Below, in pieces: positions 59,144 to 64,000 of a stretch of 64,000 bases of DNA. A program made the position numbers and the translations under genes. The notes beneath the pieces are model-generated. The model had not been told where the DNA came from. It did no database searches and was given only the letters and a program-made list of their open reading frames with translations. The first letter of the stretch is position 1. Every line of letters begins with the position of its first letter. This stretch comes from Comamonadaceae bacterium OH2545_COT-014 (GTDB lineage: Bacteria > Pseudomonadota > Gammaproteobacteria > Burkholderiales > Burkholderiaceae_C), in contig RQYR01000008.1 of the NCBI GenBank assembly GCA_003859965.1, forward strand, positions 55,009-119,008. Direction: 5' to 3'.

Positions 59144-61474
59144 ATGAGCTTGTCCACCACCGCCCCCTCTCGCGCCAGCGGCCTGCTGCGCCCGCCGCTG
59201 GCCGCCGCCTGCCTGGCCCTGTGCTGCATGCTGGCCATGCCGCCGGTGGCGCTGGCGCAGAAAAAACCGGCCAGCGTCACGCTGGACTTCGCCAATGCCG
59301 AGATCGACGCCGTGGCCCGCACCATGGCCACCCTGACCGGCCGCAACGTGGTGGTGGATCCGCGCGTCAAGGGCAGCATCACGCTCACCAGCACCACCCC
59401 CGTCACCCCCGGCCAGGCCATGCGCCTGTTCGCTTCGCAGCTGCGCACGCAGGGCTTTGCGCTGGTGGAGGCCGACGGCATGACGCTGGTGGTGCCCGAG
59501 GCCGAGGCCAAGCTGCGCAGCGCCAGCGTGTCGGCCGGCGCCGCGCGCGGCGGCAGCGGGCAGGTGCAAACGCAGATCTTCCGCCTTTCGCACGAAAACG
59601 CGGCCAACCTCGTGCCCATCCTGCGCCCGCTCATCAGCCCCAACAACACCATCAACGTCAACCCGGGCAGCAATGCGCTGGTCATCACCGACTATGACGA
59701 CAACCTGCGGCGGCTGGCGCGCATCATCGCCGCGCTGGATGTATCCAACGCCACCGGCGTGGAGGTGGTGCCGCTCAAGCACGCCGTGGCATCCGACCTG
59801 GCCCCGCTGGTGCTGCGCCTGGCCGAATCGGGCAGCAGCGGCAGCGCGCCGCCGCTGGCCCCCTTGACGCCCGGCCAGCCGGTGCAAGTCAGCGCCGCCG
59901 CCAGTGGCAGCGCCTTTCCCACCACGCTGATTCCCGAGCCGCGCAGCAACGCCCTCATCATCCGCGCCGCCAACCCGGCGCGGCTGGCGCTGGTGAAAAC
60001 ACTGATCCAGCAGCTCGACCAGCCGCCCGCCACGCGCAGCGACGGCGGCAGCGGCAACATCCACGTGGTGTATCTGAAAAACGCCGACGCGGCCAAGCTC
60101 GCCGTGACCCTGCGCGCCGCCCTGGCCGCGTTGCCGGGCCAAAGCGGCGCCAGCAGCGGTGGCGCGGCTGCCGCCCCCGCACCGGCCAGCACCAGCCGCC
60201 CCAGCGGCGGCACGGCCAGCACCGCCAGCAGCGGCGACAGCCTGAGCGCCGGCCCCAGCATTGACGCGGCCGGCAACAACCAGCCGTCCACCGGCGGCCA
60301 GATCCAGGCCGACCCGGCTACCAACTCGCTCATCATCAGCGCACCCGAGCCGGTGTACCGCGAACTGCGCGCCGTCATCGACAAGCTCGACCAGCGCCGC
60401 GCGCAAGTCTATATTGAAAGCCTAATTGCTGAAGTCAATATGGACAGAGCCGCTGATTTTGGCATACAGTGGCAACTGTTTGGAAAAAATGAAAATAATT
60501 TCGGAATAGCTGGCACAAATTATTCAACCAACAGGGCCACCCAAAATGGCTTAAACTCAACTAATATTTTCGACATTGCATCTGCCATATTGGACTACAG
60601 CACAGGGGGCAACATTAGAAGCCTTTCTAGCGCAAAACCCAATACAGGCTTCAATCTAGCGTTAGGCTCCCGCGCTTTCGGCATATTAGCCAACTTTATT
60701 CAAAGTACAGGAACAGGCAATGTTTTAAGCACACCAACTATTTTGACACTCGACAACGAAGAAGCAAAAATCATTGTTGGCCAAAATGTTCCATTTATTA
60801 CAGGAAGCTATACCAACGGAAATTCCGGCAATACACTCAACCCCTTTCAAACCTATGATCGCCAAGATGTGGGGCTCACGTTAAAAGTACGCCCACAAAT
60901 AAACGAAAATGGCACCATTAAGATGGTTATTTACCAAGAGTCTTCCAACTTGCAAGGCGCCACAGATGGAGGCTTTATAACACGAAAACGAGCCATTGAA
61001 TCCAGCGTATTAATTGAAGATGGCGCCATTATCGCTTTAGGAGGCCTCTTAGAAGATCAATATACCGACAACACAGAAAAAGTCCCTGGATTGGGTGATA
61101 TTCCATTTTTAGGAAACCTATTCAAAAGTCAAAATCGAATGCTAAGGAAAACAAATTTAATGATTTTCCTTAGACCAACAATCATTCGAGATTCCGAATC
61201 GGCCACGCTTTATTCAGCAAGCCGATACGAATCAATTCGCTCTAGACAAGCAATCCAATCTCCCCTCCCCAGCAGCATTCTTCAAATAAATGAATCACCG
61301 ATCCTCCCATCAATAGAGAAAAATCCATGGATTAAACCAATTACCCAAAAGACCCACTTAGAATTCCAAATGCCAGCCAGTGGAGAAAACAACCATTATG
61401 AAGATACCTCGTCATCAAACGAACTCTTCAGACCCATACCAGCCGACAAAAAAAACAACCGCCATGAGAACTAA
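59144..61474 (+). CDS. gspD: Type II secretion secretin GspD, mosaic gene
   Basis: The 776-residue outer-membrane channel. A signal peptide runs to about residue 42 (VALA). N0 begins ASVTLDFANAEIDAVARTMA, and N1-N3 extend to about 420 with a Gly/Ser/Ala-rich loop in N3 (about 340-390). The C-domain (about 425-690) has the secretin motif VPGLGDIPFLGNLFKS. A long polar tail (about 690-776) may bind a pilotin. From about base 60408 (codon ~421, within LDQRRAQVYIESLIAEV) the DNA switches from about 70% to about 40% GC, so the channel half is probably imported. The reading frame is intact. ATG 59144 is chosen because it leads directly into the signal peptide. Confidence 0.93.
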   Translation: MSLSTTAPSRASGLLRPPLAAACLALCCMLAMPPVALAQKKPASVTLDFANAEIDAVARTMATLTGRNVVVDPRVKGSITLTSTTPVTPGQAMRLFASQLRTQGFALVEADGMTLVVPEAEAKLRSASVSAGAARGGSGQVQTQIFRLSHENAANLVPILRPLISPNNTINVNPGSNALVITDYDDNLRRLARIIAALDVSNATGVEVVPLKHAVASDLAPLVLRLAESGSSGSAPPLAPLTPGQPVQVSAAASGSAFPTTLIPEPRSNALIIRAANPARLALVKTLIQQLDQPPATRSDGGSGNIHVVYLKNADAAKLAVTLRAALAALPGQSGASSGGAAAAPAPASTSRPSGGTASTASSGDSLSAGPSIDAAGNNQPSTGGQIQADPATNSLIISAPEPVYRELRAVIDKLDQRRAQVYIESLIAEVNMDRAADFGIQWQLFGKNENNFGIAGTNYSTNRATQNGLNSTNIFDIASAILDYSTGGNIRSLSSAKPNTGFNLALGSRAFGILANFIQSTGTGNVLSTPTILTLDNEEAKIIVGQNVPFITGSYTNGNSGNTLNPFQTYDRQDVGLTLKVRPQINENGTIKMVIYQESSNLQGATDGGFITRKRAIESSVLIEDGAIIALGGLLEDQYTDNTEKVPGLGDIPFLGNLFKSQNRMLRKTNLMIFLRPTIIRDSESATLYSASRYESIRSRQAIQSPLPSSILQINESPILPSIEKNPWIKPITQKTHLEFQMPASGENNHYEDTSSSNELFRPIPADKKNNRHEN

Positions 61475-62290
61475 CTTCATCACTCACCACCAATCGAAAG
61501 GAGATCATTATGCTCAAGTCAAGCAAATTTAAAAAAATTTTTCTATATGCCTTGACGACACTATCTTTACCAGCATTAAGTTCAGGCTGGGTAGATCAAG
61601 TAGCGAACGATCAAGAAAACAAAAGAACATACATTGCTGGCTGGGCCTGTGACCCTCTTAATCCTGGAGTTTCAGGATGGATTCACATTTATGCAGGAAA
61701 TAAATTTATGGGAGCACTACCAGCATACAATCAGCGCGCCGATTTAACTCACGTCTGCAATGGATCCATTGCACACGGCTTCAGCGGAGTAATAAATCAC
61801 CCTGAGGCCTTATCCGAAATTCCAGAAAAAAAGTACGCAATTTATATTGGGCTTGTCCTAGACGAAAACAAAGGTGTAATCGACAATATTGGTAATTTGC
61901 CTACAATAATAATTGGAAAACGCCCTCGCACACAGCCTCCGCCTCCGCCTCCGCCCCCTGAGTGGAGCCTAAAAAAAATCACAATTCCAGGCTGTTCATA
62001 TGACGATCCGCCATATGGCTGGACGCTTCTTGAGTATGGAAAAAAACAAATCTGCCATGATGGCGCATTGGGTCCTTCTTATTATCATAATGACAGAACC
62101 TATGCCGACCTCAATGACCCATCCATTCCATCCGGAACTTTCCTTGAAATTTGCAGCACATGGAGCTTGCCCTATAGTTGGGAGATAACAGGATCCAAAA
62201 CAGGGTTTAAATGCAGCTTTGATACACGACTCAGTACCGTCTACTTCGTCAGAAAAAAATAATTTTCTGATCGCATTTGACAGTTACTGA
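60408..62290 (+). other. AT-rich imported segment covering the gspD 3' half and the next gene
   Basis: GC falls sharply at about 60408 and returns at about 62290, six bases before gspE. Sampled lines inside are close to 40% GC against about 65-70% outside. The segment holds codons ~422-776 of gspD and one complete gene, with no transposase or repeats at its borders. Replacement by homologous recombination in a conserved secretin motif is the best explanation. Confidence 0.85.
61510..62262 (+). CDS. Secreted two-domain protein within the T2SS locus, unknown function
   Basis: A 250-residue protein with a basic signal peptide (about 1-25, LSLPALSSG). Residues 26-120 resemble a repeat domain found in large secreted proteins, with YIAGWACDPLNPG, IHIYAGNKF and AHGFSGVI, in which a GWAxDP strand and a late HGFS turn recur. 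A run of eight prolines follows (about 143-150, coded by CCTCCG repeats). A C-terminal domain of about 95 residues has four cysteines (PGCSYDD, QICHDG, EICSTW, KCSFDT). AAAGGAG lies seven bases before ATG 61510. The gene is wholly AT-rich. There is no lipobox, so it is not a classical lipoprotein pilotin. A T2SS substrate or channel accessory is possible. Confidence 0.75.
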   Translation: MLKSSKFKKIFLYALTTLSLPALSSGWVDQVANDQENKRTYIAGWACDPLNPGVSGWIHIYAGNKFMGALPAYNQRADLTHVCNGSIAHGFSGVINHPEALSEIPEKKYAIYIGLVLDENKGVIDNIGNLPTIIIGKRPRTQPPPPPPPPEWSLKKITIPGCSYDDPPYGWTLLEYGKKQICHDGALGPSYYHNDRTYADLNDPSIPSGTFLEICSTWSLPYSWEITGSKTGFKCSFDTRLSTVYFVRKK

Positions 62291-62295
62291 GCTTC

Positions 62296-63750
62296 ATGCG
62301 CTACCCCCTGCCCTACGCCTTTGCCCGCAGCGCCGGCCTGCTGCTGGAAGACGACGGCCACGCCCTCACCCTGTGGGCCAGCCGCCAGACCGACGCCGCC
62401 GCGCTGGGCGAAGTAATGCGCCGCCACGGCAGCGGCGCGCAGCCGCTGGCTGTGCAAACGCAAGACGCCGCCACGCTGGCCCAGCGCATCAGCAGCGCCT
62501 ACGCCCAGGGCGAAAGCAGCGCCGCCGCCGTGGTGAGCGAAGTGCAAAGCGACGCCGACCTCTCGCGCATCATGCAGGAGCTGCCCGCGGTGGAAGACCT
62601 GCTCGAATCCGCCGACGACGCCCCCATCATCCGCATGCTCAACGCCCTGCTCACGCAGGCCGCGCGCGATGGCGCCAGCGACATCCACATCGAGCCCTAC
62701 GAGCGCCACTCCAGCGTGCGCTTTCGCGTCGATGGCGCGCTGCGCGAAGTGGTGCAGCCCAACCGCGCGCTGCACGCCGCCCTCATCTCGCGCCTGAAAA
62801 TCATGGCCGACCTGGACATCGCCGAAAAGCGCCTGCCGCAAGACGGCCGCATCAGCCTGCGCCTGGGCACGCGCGCCATCGACGTGCGCGTGTCCACCCT
62901 GCCCAACGCGCACGGCGAACGCGCCGTGCTGCGCCTGCTGGACAAGTCCGAAAGCAAGCTCAGCCTCGAAGCCGTAGGCATGCAGGGCCGCGTGCTGCAG
63001 CAGTTCGAGCGCCTCATCGCCCAGCCGCACGGCATCATCCTCGTCACCGGCCCCACCGGCAGCGGCAAGACCACCACGCTCTACGCCAGCCTGGCCCGGC
63101 TGGACGCGGCGCAGAGCAACATCATGACGGTGGAAGACCCCATCGAATACGAGCTGCCCGGCGTGGGCCAGACGCAGGTCAACCCCAAGATCGAGCTCAC
63201 CTTCGCCCGCGCGCTGCGCGCCATCTTGCGGCAAGACCCGGACGTGGTGATGATCGGCGAGATCCGCGACATCGAAACCGCGCAAATCGCCATCCAGGCC
63301 AGCCTTACCGGCCACCTGGTGCTGGCCACGCTGCACACCAACGACGCCGCCAGCGCCATCACCCGCCTGACCGACATGGGCGTGGAGCCCTTCCTGCTGT
63401 CCTCCTCCCTGCTCGGCGTGCTGGCCCAGCGCCTGGTGCGCAAATACTGCCCCGCCTGCCACGGCCGCGGCATCGCCCCCAGCGCCACGGCCCCCGCCAC
63501 GCCCGGCGACGCCCGCCCCACCGGCTGCGACACCTGCGGCCACACCGGCTACCAGGGCCGCACCGGCGTGTTCGAATTGCTGGTAGTCAGCGACGCCATC
63601 CGCGCCCAGATCCACGGCCAGGCGGCCGAGGCCGACATCCGCGCCACCGCCCTCGCCCAAGGCATGACGCTGATGCGCGACGACGGCCAGCGCCTGGTGG
63701 CCGAAGGCGTGACCAGCGCGGAAGAAGTGCTGCGCGTCACGCGCGATTGA
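62296..63750 (+). CDS. gspE: Type II secretion ATPase GspE
   Basis: A 484-residue hexameric ATPase. The N1E domain is short (about 1-100). The catalytic core has Walker [12 protein letters not shown] near 252-262, an Asp box ([10 protein letters not shown] near 137), Walker B-like [12 protein letters not shown] and a His box ([10 protein letters not shown]). The zinc-binding tetracysteine is at C385, C388, C411 and C414. It returns to GC-rich composition immediately after the AT-rich segment. It should drive pseudopilus growth with GspF, which is encoded elsewhere. Confidence 0.95.
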   Translation: MRYPLPYAFARSAGLLLEDDGHALTLWASRQTDAAALGEVMRRHGSGAQPLAVQTQDAATLAQRISSAYAQGESSAAAVVSEVQSDADLSRIMQELPAVEDLLESADDAPIIRMLNALLTQAARDGASDIHIEPYERHSSVRFRVDGALREVVQPNRALHAALISRLKIMADLDIAEKRLPQDGRISLRLGTRAIDVRVSTLPNAHGERAVLRLLDKSESKLSLEAVGMQGRVLQQFERLIAQPHGIILVTGPTGSGKTTTLYASLARLDAAQSNIMTVEDPIEYELPGVGQTQVNPKIELTFARALRAILRQDPDVVMIGEIRDIETAQIAIQASLTGHLVLATLHTNDAASAITRLTDMGVEPFLLSSSLLGVLAQRLVRKYCPACHGRGIAPSATAPATPGDARPTGCDTCGHTGYQGRTGVFELLVVSDAIRAQIHGQAAEADIRATALAQGMTLMRDDGQRLVAEGVTSAEEVLRVTRD

Positions 63751-63795
63751 GGTAGCGAGAAACGCCTTGGCGGTTGAACGCAAGCACAGCTTGCC

Positions 63796-63835
63796 CGCCA
63801 CGCCACGCCACGCCACGCCACGCCACGCCACGCCA
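63796..63835. repeat. Pentanucleotide tandem repeat, (CGCCA)x8
   Basis: Eight exact five-base units, 46 bases after the gspE stop codon and before its terminator. It is non-coding; the repeat number is likely to vary between strains. Confidence 0.9.
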
Positions 63836-63857
63836 GCCCAGGCTCCAATGCAATCGT

Positions 63858-63908
63858 CAAAAAAGATAGCACCTTAGGCCGTAGGTACGGCCCGAAACGG
63901 CCTTTTTA
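63858..63908 (+). terminator. Terminator of the gsp operon, formed by ATAGC-type repeat copy 7
   Basis: AAAAAAGATAGC, a 20-base spacer, then CCCGAAACGGCC and five T. A GGCCGTA/TACGGCC stem precedes the T run, with the same alternative pairing as copy 4 at 26200. It probably ends the gspL-E transcript. Confidence 0.7.
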
Positions 63909-63915
63909 TTCCTTA

Positions 63916-64000
63916 GAACCTGTTCAAAATCTTTTTGCCAATTTGTCTATGCTCGTTGCATGAGAGCGAAATACCCAAGCGATATCAGCCCAGAGCAATT
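63916..64000 (+). mobile_element. Left end of an IS5-family (IS1031-like) insertion sequence
   Basis: TTA at 63913-63915 is followed by GAACCTGTTCAAAATC, whose first 13 bases equal the start of MITE copy A. A transposase start follows after 44 bases. The rest lies beyond the window. Confidence 0.7.
63960..64000 (+). CDS. IS5-family transposase, first residues only
   Basis: ATG 63960 begins MRAKYPSDISPEQF, the typical opening of IS5-family (IS1031/ISL-like) DDE transposases, in which the YPSDIS-EQ pattern is common. Only about 13 residues are inside the window, so intactness cannot be judged. The distance of 44 bases from the IS end is normal for the family. Confidence 0.65.
   Translation, partial: MRAKYPSDISPEQ

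Noticed and set aside
59144..61474. PilQ rather than GspD
   Set aside because: There are no AMIN domains, and the gene lies between gspN and gspE, so type II secretion is the better reading.
61936..61953. Phase-variable repeat in the secreted protein gene
   Set aside because: The CCTCCG units are six bases long, so changes in number would only lengthen or shorten the proline hinge and not switch the gene off.
63796..63835. CRISPR array
   Set aside because: The repeat is a 5-base tandem array with no spacers. No other repeat-spacer pattern was found in the window.

Overview
The window is high-GC bacterial chromosome, clearly from a betaproteobacterium of the Burkholderiales and most likely the Comamonadaceae. 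The evidence is the PilG-PilH-PilI-PilJ-ChpA twitching cluster, H-NS of the short MvaT-free type, the rpsF-priB-rpsR-rplI operon, pheA-tyrA behind gyrA, the rsmI/yraN-diaA-dolP locus, and several promoters whose -10 box lies 6-9 bases before the start codon. No species can be named from the sequence alone.

Layout. 1-4.6 kb: type IV pilus chemosensory genes on the minus strand behind a small rubredoxin. 4.8-16.4 kb: hemL, a small secreted protein, an MFS transporter, radA, a YidB-OmpA fusion, grxD, an H-NS-like gene, a CorC/HlyC-like membrane protein, apaH and a DUF883-YqjE-YqjK envelope trio. 16.7-24.4 kb: an EEP-family hydrolase, the S6/PriB/S18/L9 operon, tolB-pal-cpoB and msbA. 24.6-31 kb: an M20 peptidase, a GMC oxidoreductase, argG and a TauE-like exporter. 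31-35.3 kb: dolP-diaA-yraN against rsmI, then an SpmA-SpmB fusion. 35.5-37.8 kb: a compatible-solute ABC importer. 37.9-47.6 kb: an orphan gspF, tRNA-Arg(CCU), tamB, a DJ-1/PfpI gene, tamA and a hemerythrin-like gene. 48.1-56.3 kb: tyrA-pheA-DUF2059-gyrA, ompA and two unknown secreted or periplasmic proteins. 56.4-63.8 kb: type II secretion genes gspL-M-N-D-E. The window ends in the left end of an IS5-family element.

Envelope biogenesis dominates: twitching control, Tol-Pal, MsbA, TamA/TamB, OmpA proteins, DolP, YqjD-like proteins and type II secretion.

Two features stand out. First, gspD is a mosaic. Its first ~420 codons match the GC-rich chromosome. From about 60408 the secretin-channel half, plus a following gene for a secreted two-domain protein, is AT-rich (about 40% GC) and ends exactly before GC-rich gspE. 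This looks like replacement of the outer-membrane gate together with a possible cargo or partner gene. Second, there is a family of ~175-200 bp non-coding elements with inverted ends and TNA target duplications. Their ends match the end of the IS at 63916, and in several places they abut stop codons exactly, as expected of MITEs moved by that IS. A separate ~50 bp ATAGC-containing repeat occurs seven times, once in frame inside tamB. Three unrelated genes (rpsF, argG, ompA) share terminator-like leader hairpins.
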